Shown: positions 40,632 through 49,659, counted from the stretch's first letter. The stretch: DNA of 64,000 nucleotides from Symbiodinium natans (GCA_905221605.1 CAJNDS010002372.1:205410-269409), one strand, 5' to 3'. Notes: generated by a model not told the origin, from the letters alone. Numbers and translations are program-made.

Positions 40632-43600
40632 ATGATTCCTTTTGGTGCACGTGTGTTGTACTGGAACAACCCCAAACAGAACATTCCTGCGGACTCTAAG
40701 TTTGCGCCGACTGGTGTTGAGGGAATTTTTCTTGGTTATCACATCCAGCCTGGCTTCATTTGGAAGGAGGAGTATCTTGTCACTCCTGTCAAGGGCTGCG
40801 ACTTTGCGTTCGAGATTGGAAACTTCCCCATCCTGAGGTCCAAGCGGATGGAGTTGTTGCCTGGGGACTTTACGTTCCCAACCCTCTCAGATCAGGATTG
40901 CTCGTGGGGAGGCACAGATGGTGCCGGACCACGCGCCCCGACTGGGGATTCGCCGGACAAGCCTTTGCCTCCGCCCGGTGTGCCTGATTTGGACGGCTCT
41001 GATTTGAAGGATCGTTTGTCCGAGTACTTGGACCAAGTGGCTAAGGAAAACGAGGACTATGTTCCTGAAGATGTCGGAGCTGTGGAGGACTGGCTGGAGG
41101 GGGATGCTCCTGGATCTTCTAAAGAAGCAACGACCGAGCCCAAGGCCTCCTCCACCTTACCGAGACATGACCCTAAGACCATGCCCGATGGGAGGAAAGT
41201 CCCAAAAGGGTACAACTGGGACGGGGTGAGATTGGTTAGGGATAAGAAAGGTTCCAAAAGGCCACCTGATACCCCTTCGGAATTTTGGCACATGTATTCA
41301 AAGGCACAACGGGAGGCTGACATTGAAAGATTCGAACGCAAGAAGGCTCGTGAAGCCGAGGAGGATGCTCGCAAGGCCCTTAGAGATTCCCCGGCCATGC
41401 CTGTCGTCACCGAACCTGATCCTGAGCCCCATAGAGATCGCATGGCGTCTTTGTACTGGGCCAAGCTTGGTCAGGTCGCGAGTGAGATGTTTGCTGTGGT
41501 TGCCAGGGTTGTCGGGCCTAAAGAGATCGAAAGTACTCCCGCTGCTAAAGAAGCCATGGACCGAGAGTGGAAGAAGCTTGCCGATAAGTCTTGCTGGCTC
41601 GAAAAGAAGGTTCGAGAGTACCGGGATGTTGCAGCTGAAGCCAAACACAAGAATGTCAAGGCCCATTTCGGGAAAATCTTTGAGATTTGTTCGGTCAAAG
41701 GGGATGAACTCCCGGACGGGCACCCCCAGAAGAAATGGAAGGGTCGTAGTGTTTTCCAGGGCAACAACGTCCAGGACGAAAACCACGATCACGCCATTTT
41801 CGCCGAACTAGGATCAAGCCCCGCTAGTATGGAGGCCGGGAAAATCATCGATGTGTTTGGTAGCCAGCCCGGATACGTGAAACAGCAGGCTGATGGCATT
41901 GCTGCATACACACAAGCCCTTTTTAAAGGCATCGAAACGTGGGTCCGTCTTCCCCGAAACAGATGGCCAAAAGAATGGTCTGGGTATGAAGATCCTGTTT
42001 GTCCACTCAGGCTCGCTTTGTACGGCCACCCTGACTCAGGCGGTATCTGGGAAAGGTACTGTACCGAACAGTTAGAGAGTGTTGGTTTTACTGCAGTTCT
42101 ACCCGACATTTGGCACTCTGTATTCTACCATGCTGAACTAGATTTATTGCTTGTTGTGTACGTTGATGACTTCAAGATGGCCGGCCCCCAAGACAAAATC
42201 AACAAGGGTTGGGAGTTGATCGCTAAGGTGATTGACATGGAACCAGCCGAGGTCTTGGGACGGTACTTCGGGTGTCATCACGTTGAGCAAAATCAGGTCC
42301 AGCTTTCACGGGAGGACCACCCATTCGCTTACGTCTTTGACAAGAAGCACGCTAGCCCAGCTGCCGACTACCAAGTCCGGCCGAACCGCAAAGAGCACTT
42401 TTGGGAGGTCGACGCTGAGTTAGCTGCAGTCGTTAGGCATCACATCTATCCTCGTAGGAAACTTTATGTACCTACGCAGGACGACGTGTCGAAGTTTCCC
42501 CACATAAGCTGTCAACGAATCACGGTGTTTGATGATGGTAGGGACCCTATCCATGATGACTTGAATCAGGGGGGCCCCGCGGACCAATCAGGTTGGTGGA
42601 CTGGGAAAACATATTTCCCTATCGCTGAGGTCAGTGACGAGGACTTTTCTCACGCTCTCGCAGCTAAGCGCTATAAGCCCAAGCGGTCCAAAGCCGAAGC
42701 TAAACGAGAAGCACGCCAGAGTAAGTTCAAGTGCACTGAATCTATCAGCCAGGGAAAAACCCCTTCCATGACTGTGCCCGTGAACGTTGTGTACTACGAC
42801 ATGCGAGATTTCTTGGTGTCCTGTGTTGATAGGTACTGTGAGTTGGCCAAGGTTGACAAGAAATCCCTGAAACACGTAGCGACCCCTTTCCATGAGAATC
42901 GAGTAGCAAAGGTTTTGGAGAGCAACGAACCTAGTGGTAAGCTGCAACCCATTGCTAGCCGTGTACTCATGAAGGTTTTGTTCGCTGCGAGAATGGCCAG
43001 GTGGGACTTGTTACGCGCCACTCAGGCACTTGCATCCAGAGTCACCAAGTGGTCTCGCGACTGTGACGTTGCTTTGCACAGGTTGATCAGTTACATAAAC
43101 TCTTCTCTTGAAGTTCGGATGAGGGGATTCATTGGGGATCGCATTCAGGATTGTAAGTTGTGGATGTTCTGCGATGCTGACCACGCTGGTAGCCACGACA
43201 GTAAATCCACTTCAGGCTGTGCCCTTTACTTGGTAGGCCCCAACACTTACTTTCCCCTAAATGCTTTTTCCAAGAAACAGACCAGCATCACCACTTCAAG
43301 CACGGAGAGTGAGGTTGTGGCTGCCAACCAAGGTATTCGTGCCCAAGGTCTGCCCAGCCTCAGTCTTTGGATTTTCCTGTGGCGTGAGGTTGCGAGTAGG
43401 ACCGCCAGCTACCAAGCTAGGCCGAAAACCAAGCCTAATCAAAGGGAAGACGACATCATCGCACGAATTGATCCTGAACTTGATGAGATCCGGTATGGTG
43501 AGTGCAGGGCGGATGGACGAAGCGTTTCTGATTTAAACGGCCTCAGGGTTCATCTTAGTCCCCAGTTTGCCGTTCAACTCCTTGAGGACAACCAAGCTAC

Positions 43601-46600
43601 CATAACTATCCTCCTCAAAGGTGACAGCGAAAAACTACGACACACCGACCGGACTCAGCGCATTTCGTTCGCCTGGATCAAACAACAATTCGAGCGTAAC
43701 TTTTTCGACATGATTAATGTTGACACCAAAGAGCAAGTAGCTGATATCTTTACTAAACCTTTCGCTGACCGAGGTAAATGGGAACATGCACTCAGGCTCA
43801 TCGCGCACGTTGATGCCCCACTTCAGGGGGGGCGCCAGTCTAAGGCACACGAGTCCGATGCTCATCTCATCAACAAGCCAGTCGTTCACGCTCACCCTGT
43901 GGTGCAGCCGCTGAACGACCCTTGTGCGATCGCAGAAGAGCTCAACAAGGAACGCGACTTTAGTACTAAGGCTTTGTTGCGTGTTGCCCAATTCATGTAT
44001 CCCAACAAAACCAAGCGAAAGATGATTAAGCTAGACAATCGCAGCTACTACCACATCTTTGGGCAATGGACTTACGGGGGCATGCAAGGGGTGACCAAGG
44101 CGACCCGCCGGTGGCCTCAGATTGCCAGGTTCCTAAACGGCGTAGTGCGAGCACATGCTCCGCAAGACTTCACCTGGAATTCCGTGTTGCTCAGCAGCAG
44201 CACTGGTGCCTCTGTGCACAAGGACCATGGGAATGCTAAGGACAGCATGAGCTTCGCAATCAGTGTTGGGGATTTTAAAGGTGGAGAGTTGTGGTTGGAG
44301 GACCCTAGTGTTTCATCTGATAGTGCCATTGTCAGAGTAGGCCCCAACGGCAAGCGCCTTAAAGGTCGTGCTGTGTCCACACACAACAAAGCTCTCGTCT
44401 TTAACCCCCGGAACTTACACTGCGTTTTGCCTTTTACAGGAACCCGTTTTTCCATTGTCGCTTACTCCTCGCGCTCGCAAGAATCACTTGCTAGTGACGA
44501 GACAGACAAACTCAAAGAACTCCACTTCAGGCTGCCTGCGCCGGCCGTCACCGCTTCGCCTGCCCGAGATCTCTCTTGGCCGTCGGGCTGCAAACGAATC
44601 ATCGTTGAATTTTGTTGTTCGCCCGATAGTCGCTTGGGTGAAGCGCGTCCGGCTGCTCAGGGTTGTAAGATCATTCGTGTTACGGACCAACAAAACGCCC
44701 TTAAGGACTCTACGCTGAAGTCGGTTGTTTCCCAAATCCATACCCTCTGCGACGAGGGGGGAGCATTTAAGCCGATTCTCGTGTTTGCGTCGCTTCCGTG
44801 TACGGGTGGTTGTCCGTGGAACAGAATGACTCCTAACAGCCCCAAATGGCAGCAACACCAAAGCTTGTTCATTGAACTGTTGAAACAGCTTAAGTCTCTC
44901 TTGCGCAGAATGAAAACTTTCAAACCACAGGTTGCTTTTGAGCTCCCGAAAGAGTGTGATTATTGGAAGTGGGGTGAAGTGCAAAAGCTGATTCAGGATT
45001 ACGATCTTGAGCTGTATCGTTGCGACGGATGCATGCTAGGGATCTTGGATCACCAAGGACTCCCACTAAGGAAGGCATGGATCGTTGCATCTTCTGTTCC
45101 AATGCAGCGGCTGGCAGCTCATAGGTGTGACCACAATCACAAACATGGAGAGTCTAGGGGCAAGGACCTTAGGAACTCTGAGAGCTACACCTACGTTATG
45201 ACTGATTGCATTCACCATGACTGGAAAGTGTTTTGTGACAGTCTTTCGAAACATTCCGCATGTGCTATCAACACGTTGTCGCAAACTCGCACCGAAACTA
45301 GCACGTGTGATTTCGAGACTACAAACACCTTAGTTGCCTGCTGCGCCATCGCGGCAGTCCACTGCTCGCCGAACATGGAGCGAACCACCGCTGGCATCGT
45401 TGCACCAACGGAGGTGCTTTTCAGCTGGTGGGCACGTCGTCTCACTGAGACCGCTCTTTGTTCGGAATATCGGACCATGGCAGCACTGGAGGACGGCGAG
45501 CACGCCGTGAACGAGTTTTACAAATATGTGCCGCGTCCTGTACTTTGTGAATTTGCCTTCAAGAACCCCGCGGAATGCGGGAATGTGGCAAAAGTCGGCT
45601 TACTTAGTGATCAAGGCCTTGCCATGCTCCAGCCCGAACACATTCGTGGCCGCTTGCGCTCATTGATCATCGTTGCTGACTCGTCTACCACTTTCCTGAC
45701 TGAGGGGAACTACAAGACCGATTTGCACGCCGACATCACCGTCAACCGCACCAATGTGTTTCCCGACTTTCAAGGAGTCGAGTACATCCCGTCATGGGGG
45801 TCCAATCTCACGCGGCTGGTACAGCTCGCCGTTGACAAGATCAACATGTGGGAGAGGGCTGGTGCAATCGACAAGACCTTGTCGGCGGATGTGATGATCG
45901 TCTGGAACGCAAATGAACTTGTGGGCGAAAAGGGGCTGTTCTTGGATCCGAACTATAAACCTTCAACAGAGCATTGGAGGGGAAAGCCGCATGTCGCGCA
46001 AGGACAGTGGAGCTTCATAGGCCCCAAAATTCTGCGTGAGTTGCACAAGCTCAAGGAACTCCAGAAGCGCCCCCACGTTGGTACCGTCCTCCTCACCTCT
46101 GCGACGGACCACAAGGCCTACTTTCTCCCGAGAGAGTGGGGCACTTTGATGGAGGAGATCCTTGACTATGCCGCCCAGATTGGGCTGGCCGTGAAAAACT
46201 TCAATGTGCCTGCAACCCAAATCAGGAAGTACGACTCATATCACTTCCTTGAGGACACCAATCATCGACGGCAACTGCTTCGGTGGATTGGAGCCACAGC
46301 TCGAATCATGGTGCTGCGCCATCAATGCTCGTTTTTCCGCACTGAGGACCTGGATCGCACACTGGTGAATTACCAGCACGTCCCGCGACCGAATGCTCGG
46401 TTCGCCGTGGGCGCGCAGATTGACGACCAGATCTTCAAGAGGCTGCAGAGGACGAGGGCAAGAGAGGTCTACCAGCCACTGGTCGAGGCCGATCCGTGGG
46501 ACGACGTCTATTTTGATGGCCCGGCGGAGAGCTTCCCATCTGGGGCACCAATCCGCCTGCAGGACCGCGAGTTCCCCAACATGGTCCGATTGGAAAGCGG

Positions 46601-47936
46601 CGAATACGTCCCAAGGTCTCAATTCGAGGCTAGCCAGCAAGAAGCAGTCGACAACGCCCCCCGCCCTGGGGAGGCCGTCATCGCTGCATCGCGGGCTGCA
46701 ACAAACCGGGACCCTGAGGCAACCAAGCAACGTTTGCTTGGGCGCGGCGAGGTGTTCGACAAAGCATCGTCTGCATCTTCTACAGCCGCAGCCGCAGAGA
46801 TTGGGCCATCACAGCCGAAGAAGGCGAAGACCAGTGGAAGCGGCGACGAAGTTATCCCCACAGGATACCTCAGGGTGTCCGATGACTTCCAGCTCGTCGA
46901 CATGTTGGGCCTTGACTGGGACACGATCGCACAACGCCCATCTGATGATGAGGCCGACTGGGTGATCCTGTCCCCTGAGGATCTCCCCAATTTTTCCACT
47001 GTGCCAATTCCGCGTGGGACTCGGAATTATGTGACCGGGGTCGTTAGAGGCAAAATCTACGACGACATGCACGACTCGGAGCTTTGGTGTCGGACCCGTG
47101 ATGTTCTCGATCGTGTGAACTATGATTGCGGCACCAGCTACGGTCTTGGCATCTTGTTGTCCATGGTGAAGAACGACAACAAGGGTCGTTTTGAGCTCAA
47201 GGCCGACAGAAACCATCAACTCGCCGACTACTATGGTCTGGCCGGATACCCTGTGCTTATACGGGCTAGGCAGGGGCATTCAAAAGGTTTGATGGAGACT
47301 GCGTCCGACGAGCAAATTTGCGACTGCTGGCTGTCGTGTATCCCGAAGAATGAGATGAGTGACCACGACGCCACCTTTGAAGGTAGGCCGGTCCTTTGCT
47401 GGGAAGAGACTCCCAAACGTCTCTACCACAGAACATTCAAGGACCGCGCCTTCAAGATTGTGCAATCAGCCTTCTACCCCGGCTACCGAACAGCCAACGC
47501 CCATGTGTATTTTTTTCTGATCGCGAAGTCGGACATCACGAAAATCGTGCTGGTGTACGTGCCGATCGACCTTTCGAGCTTGTGGTTGACACACGTGAGG
47601 CTCTCCGACTTGGCGTGGGGCTCTTTTACTCCAGATCGGAAGGTGTGCTCTCCAGTCAGTCGGTCCCTGGCAGCTGCGTGCTGTACATACGGGACACGGC
47701 GTCTGACACCGTCATCTGGAGCAGAGTCGAGGAAACTGATGCCCCTCAATCTGAGGAGGCCGGTTTTACTCTTCCCGCCGGTGGAGACGAACCACAAGAT
47801 ACCGTGGAGGTCATCTACGAGCTCGAGGACGAGGAGCCTGAAGACGTTGCGATCAAGCCAATCATCAAGGTCGAGCTCCCAGTTGCGGCGGATGCTTTGG
47901 GTACAGACGAAGATGTTCCCGAAGGCCCGAGGGTGA
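40632..47936 (+). CDS. pol: RT-RNase H plus accessory polyprotein (2434 aa)
   Basis: Opens with the end of integrase (IPFGARVLYW, IFLGY). Reverse transcriptase spans about residues 290-580, with YVDD at 510-513. RNase H spans about 840-1050, with DADHAG at 848, STESEV and EDNQA. The copia-typical KEQVADIFTKPF is near 1034. The non-standard tail follows. Residues ~1150-1290 are 2OG-Fe(II) oxygenase-like (H1196-x-D1198, H1263, R1272). Residues ~1320-1500 are methyltransferase-like (IIVEFCCSP, LPCTGG with C1390, FELPKE at ~1436). Residues ~1670-1900 are SGNH-like (D1683-S1684, N1759, D1868-x-x-H1871). From ~2100 it is Tpt1/KptA-like (KGRFEL 2184, IRARQGHS ~2210). After 47516 the KptA homology continues in the -1 frame, so residues beyond ~2295 are probably a wrong-frame tail. 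Confidence 0.9.
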   Translation: MIPFGARVLYWNNPKQNIPADSKFAPTGVEGIFLGYHIQPGFIWKEEYLVTPVKGCDFAFEIGNFPILRSKRMELLPGDFTFPTLSDQDCSWGGTDGAGPRAPTGDSPDKPLPPPGVPDLDGSDLKDRLSEYLDQVAKENEDYVPEDVGAVEDWLEGDAPGSSKEATTEPKASSTLPRHDPKTMPDGRKVPKGYNWDGVRLVRDKKGSKRPPDTPSEFWHMYSKAQREADIERFERKKAREAEEDARKALRDSPAMPVVTEPDPEPHRDRMASLYWAKLGQVASEMFAVVARVVGPKEIESTPAAKEAMDREWKKLADKSCWLEKKVREYRDVAAEAKHKNVKAHFGKIFEICSVKGDELPDGHPQKKWKGRSVFQGNNVQDENHDHAIFAELGSSPASMEAGKIIDVFGSQPGYVKQQADGIAAYTQALFKGIETWVRLPRNRWPKEWSGYEDPVCPLRLALYGHPDSGGIWERYCTEQLESVGFTAVLPDIWHSVFYHAELDLLLVVYVDDFKMAGPQDKINKGWELIAKVIDMEPAEVLGRYFGCHHVEQNQVQLSREDHPFAYVFDKKHASPAADYQVRPNRKEHFWEVDAELAAVVRHHIYPRRKLYVPTQDDVSKFPHISCQRITVFDDGRDPIHDDLNQGGPADQSGWWTGKTYFPIAEVSDEDFSHALAAKRYKPKRSKAEAKREARQSKFKCTESISQGKTPSMTVPVNVVYYDMRDFLVSCVDRYCELAKVDKKSLKHVATPFHENRVAKVLESNEPSGKLQPIASRVLMKVLFAARMARWDLLRATQALASRVTKWSRDCDVALHRLISYINSSLEVRMRGFIGDRIQDCKLWMFCDADHAGSHDSKSTSGCALYLVGPNTYFPLNAFSKKQTSITTSSTESEVVAANQGIRAQGLPSLSLWIFLWREVASRTASYQARPKTKPNQREDDIIARIDPELDEIRYGECRADGRSVSDLNGLRVHLSPQFAVQLLEDNQATITILLKGDSEKLRHTDRTQRISFAWIKQQFERNFFDMINVDTKEQVADIFTKPFADRGKWEHALRLIAHVDAPLQGGRQSKAHESDAHLINKPVVHAHPVVQPLNDPCAIAEELNKERDFSTKALLRVAQFMYPNKTKRKMIKLDNRSYYHIFGQWTYGGMQGVTKATRRWPQIARFLNGVVRAHAPQDFTWNSVLLSSSTGASVHKDHGNAKDSMSFAISVGDFKGGELWLEDPSVSSDSAIVRVGPNGKRLKGRAVSTHNKALVFNPRNLHCVLPFTGTRFSIVAYSSRSQESLASDETDKLKELHFRLPAPAVTASPARDLSWPSGCKRIIVEFCCSPDSRLGEARPAAQGCKIIRVTDQQNALKDSTLKSVVSQIHTLCDEGGAFKPILVFASLPCTGGCPWNRMTPNSPKWQQHQSLFIELLKQLKSLLRRMKTFKPQVAFELPKECDYWKWGEVQKLIQDYDLELYRCDGCMLGILDHQGLPLRKAWIVASSVPMQRLAAHRCDHNHKHGESRGKDLRNSESYTYVMTDCIHHDWKVFCDSLSKHSACAINTLSQTRTETSTCDFETTNTLVACCAIAAVHCSPNMERTTAGIVAPTEVLFSWWARRLTETALCSEYRTMAALEDGEHAVNEFYKYVPRPVLCEFAFKNPAECGNVAKVGLLSDQGLAMLQPEHIRGRLRSLIIVADSSTTFLTEGNYKTDLHADITVNRTNVFPDFQGVEYIPSWGSNLTRLVQLAVDKINMWERAGAIDKTLSADVMIVWNANELVGEKGLFLDPNYKPSTEHWRGKPHVAQGQWSFIGPKILRELHKLKELQKRPHVGTVLLTSATDHKAYFLPREWGTLMEEILDYAAQIGLAVKNFNVPATQIRKYDSYHFLEDTNHRRQLLRWIGATARIMVLRHQCSFFRTEDLDRTLVNYQHVPRPNARFAVGAQIDDQIFKRLQRTRAREVYQPLVEADPWDDVYFDGPAESFPSGAPIRLQDREFPNMVRLESGEYVPRSQFEASQQEAVDNAPRPGEAVIAASRAATNRDPEATKQRLLGRGEVFDKASSASSTAAAAEIGPSQPKKAKTSGSGDEVIPTGYLRVSDDFQLVDMLGLDWDTIAQRPSDDEADWVILSPEDLPNFSTVPIPRGTRNYVTGVVRGKIYDDMHDSELWCRTRDVLDRVNYDCGTSYGLGILLSMVKNDNKGRFELKADRNHQLADYYGLAGYPVLIRARQGHSKGLMETASDEQICDCWLSCIPKNEMSDHDATFEGRPVLCWEETPKRLYHRTFKDRAFKIVQSAFYPGYRTANAHVYFFLIAKSDITKIVLVYVPIDLSSLWLTHVRLSDLAWGSFTPDRKVCSPVSRSLAAACCTYGTRRLTPSSGAESRKLMPLNLRRPVLLFPPVETNHKIPWRSSTSSRTRSLKTLRSSQSSRSSSQLRRMLWVQTKMFPKARG
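47510..47516 (+). promoter_or_regulatory. Putative -1 frameshift heptamer TTTTTTT
   Basis: Seven T in register T-TTT-TTT inside the KptA-like domain. The -1 frame continues the domain homology. Homopolymer length error is the main alternative, most likely at this site. Confidence 0.45.
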
Positions 47937-49123
47937 CGTTCAACACCGACATTGACATCCAGGAGATTTCGCCTACTAGGTCGACTGCTGGATATATCGA
48001 GATCGTCGCTGGTGACGATGCAGATGTTGGTGCAGCATCCTCTGGTCAAGCGGCTGGCACTCAGCGCGCCGGGAGCCTGACCCGCATCCAGTGCGATCAT
48101 TGCGGCAACCTGCGTTTGGAAGGGCAGCATCGTTGCTTCCATTGTGGCTGCTTCTTGACCAAAGGAAGCAGGCAGTCAACGTTCCGCATGTTTATGAGCC
48201 GCAAGCGCGACGAAGTCCTCGACCAGATCGCCCAGGAAACTGGCTACCGGCTCTGGCAGCTGACGGCTGACCAGGTACGCCGGGGCTCAGGACAGCACGA
48301 CAACCGCGGCGCTCAGTCTGTCGATGGAAAGGCTATTGCTCAAGCAAAGCAAAGCCTTAAGCACTTCCGCGGCCAAGGACACTCTGGCATGCTCGACAAG
48401 TTCGATTCTGACCACAACTATGCCATTTACGCGGTCCGAAATGGATGGACACGCCGGTTGTTGTCAATTCAGGAGTGCGTTGCTTTCGCTTATCTCCCGA
48501 ATCCTGGCCGCAATCGTGAACAGAGAGCATTGGGTTACGGATCGAGCCGTCGTTTGGAAGCAAGCCAAGTGGACCACACGGCACTTTGCCGCATGGTGTA
48601 CTTCGACAAGCCCGCCGGTGATCTCATCCAGGCCGGATTATTGTCGAATGACCAGGAGGAGCCCATCGGTTTTGCCTGGCTTGGTAGCTTCTATGGTGTT
48701 GAGGATTTCTCTCGCGTCGCCTTCTTTACGAGGGGGGTGAGCCATATCCTTACCTTCTGCGAAGGCACCATTGAGCTCCCACATGCGACTGAGGCCGGCG
48801 ACATCAAGGTCTTCCTGAAGGCGGTGGTTCGTGACAACCATTCCGCAGCGAGAACATTGGTTGGCCAGATGAAAGATGACGCCGAGGCCTCACGTACAGC
48901 ACAAAGGCTCGCGGATGAACGTCGTGCCCGGCAGCAGGAGCGCAACGCCCCTCGCCATGAGGAGGCCGATGTATGGTCGTCCTCAACGTGGGGCTGGTCT
49001 GACCACGGAACTTGGTGGTCGGGAGACTGGCGCTCTGAGAATCGATGGTCTGAAAGTGACTGGAGCAGCTGGCAACAAGATCGCCACACTCCATGGCGCT
49101 ATGATCATAGCCGCAGGTGGTAA
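47516..49123 (+). CDS. C-terminal ORF: end of KptA-like domain, zinc ribbon, Trp/Ser-rich tail
   Basis: This frame is open from 47396 but homology takes over at 47516, after TTTTTTT. It continues the Tpt1/KptA C-lobe (ENRAGVRADR, VVDTREALRLGVGLFYSRSE, GSCVLYI), matching the family's vDvekAl-dGi-fy-S-NgV pattern. An acidic linker follows, then a CxxC-x10-CxxC zinc ribbon (CDHCG...CFHCGC) at about 48092-48139. About 300 residues without recognised domain follow (NYAIYAVRNGWTRRLL, IGFAWLGSFYGVEDF). The end is Trp/Ser/Asp-rich, reading WSSSTWGWSDHGTWWSGDW. Stop TAA 49121-49123 leaves a 330-base 3' leader to the LTR. Possible roles are RNA or chromatin binding; this is inference. Confidence 0.85.
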   Translation, partial: SDREVGHHENRAGVRADRPFELVVDTREALRLGVGLFYSRSEGVLSSQSVPGSCVLYIRDTASDTVIWSRVEETDAPQSEEAGFTLPAGGDEPQDTVEVIYELEDEEPEDVAIKPIIKVELPVAADALGTDEDVPEGPRVTFNTDIDIQEISPTRSTAGYIEIVAGDDADVGAASSGQAAGTQRAGSLTRIQCDHCGNLRLEGQHRCFHCGCFLTKGSRQSTFRMFMSRKRDEVLDQIAQETGYRLWQLTADQVRRGSGQHDNRGAQSVDGKAIAQAKQSLKHFRGQGHSGMLDKFDSDHNYAIYAVRNGWTRRLLSIQECVAFAYLPNPGRNREQRALGYGSSRRLEASQVDHTALCRMVYFDKPAGDLIQAGLLSNDQEEPIGFAWLGSFYGVEDFSRVAFFTRGVSHILTFCEGTIELPHATEAGDIKVFLKAVVRDNHSAARTLVGQMKDDAEASRTAQRLADERRARQQERNAPRHEEADVWSSSTWGWSDHGTWWSGDWRSENRWSESDWSSWQQDRHTPWRYDHSRRW

Positions 49124-49442
49124 TTTTCCACATTTTGCGTTTGCACAACACGTTTGCCATCGCCATGTTTTCCTCTTTTGCGGCACGCGTTGTGTTTTGC
49201 AGTGTTTGCTCATACCGTGTCTGTATCCCCGCCGACGTTCCAGCAAACGGAACCAAACAAAGAATACGCCGCCTCTTAGGGCTGGCCGGAATATTTTTGA
49301 AGTCGGTGCGCGGTGATCGGCGGTGTGTTTTCGGAATTCACACCTCGGGCTACAGTGCTCTGAACATGCAGTAGAAAAGGCAATGCGGCACAAACTGTGT
49401 TCGCCGTGGCTTCGTTGACAGCGCCTCAGCATTTCACGCTTC

Positions 49443-49453
49443 GACGAGGGGGG
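49443..49453 (+). other. Polypurine tract
   Basis: GACGAGGGGGG immediately before the 3' LTR, where plus-strand priming is expected. Confidence 0.75.
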
Positions 49454-49597
49454 TGTATTTTATATTCGGACCTCCTTGCCACTTTTGCCTTCATGTATGT
49501 TGCACCTATCGCACTCAAGCCCTCTGAGACAAAAAGGTAGAAGTGCGCCTGTGTTTCATGGCTTAACGGATTGCATTGGTGGATTTCCCAAACTATA
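49454..49597 (+). repeat. 3' LTR (144 bp)
   Basis: Matches the 5' LTR base for base by eye. Preceded by a purine tract and followed by the second ACAAT target copy. Confidence 0.95.
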
Positions 49598-49659
49598 ACA
49601 ATATAAGCCCCATGGACCCGAACAGGAAGCCCTTTCTGCATGTGTTGGGTTCTGCATAA

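Larger units (their letters stand above)
36004..49597 (+). mobile_element. Ty1/copia LTR retrotransposon with large accessory tail
   Basis: A 13,594-bp element bounded by 144-bp direct LTRs, with a 5-bp target duplication ACAAT at 35999-36003 and 49598-49602. Domain order is Gag-like coiled coil, CCCH zinc fingers, protease, integrase, reverse transcriptase, RNase H. Integrase before RT is the copia order. Downstream are 2OG-Fe(II) dioxygenase-like, cytosine-methyltransferase-like, SGNH-like and Tpt1/KptA-like regions, a zinc ribbon and a Trp/Ser-rich tail. Coding runs from 36212 to 49123 in four frames joined by three -1 shifts. The LTRs look identical, which implies recent insertion. GC-balanced coding sequence without telomere-type arrays sets it apart from its surroundings. 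Confidence 0.97.

Noticed and set aside
47516-47936. C-terminal end of the RT frame after 47516 as real protein
   Set aside because: The KptA-like homology switches to the -1 frame at this point, and the remaining residues have low-complexity Ser/Arg character.
36287-49432. Many minus-strand and alternate-frame open frames inside the retrotransposon
   Set aside because: Shadows of the Gag-Pol and accessory frames, which alone carry conserved motifs.
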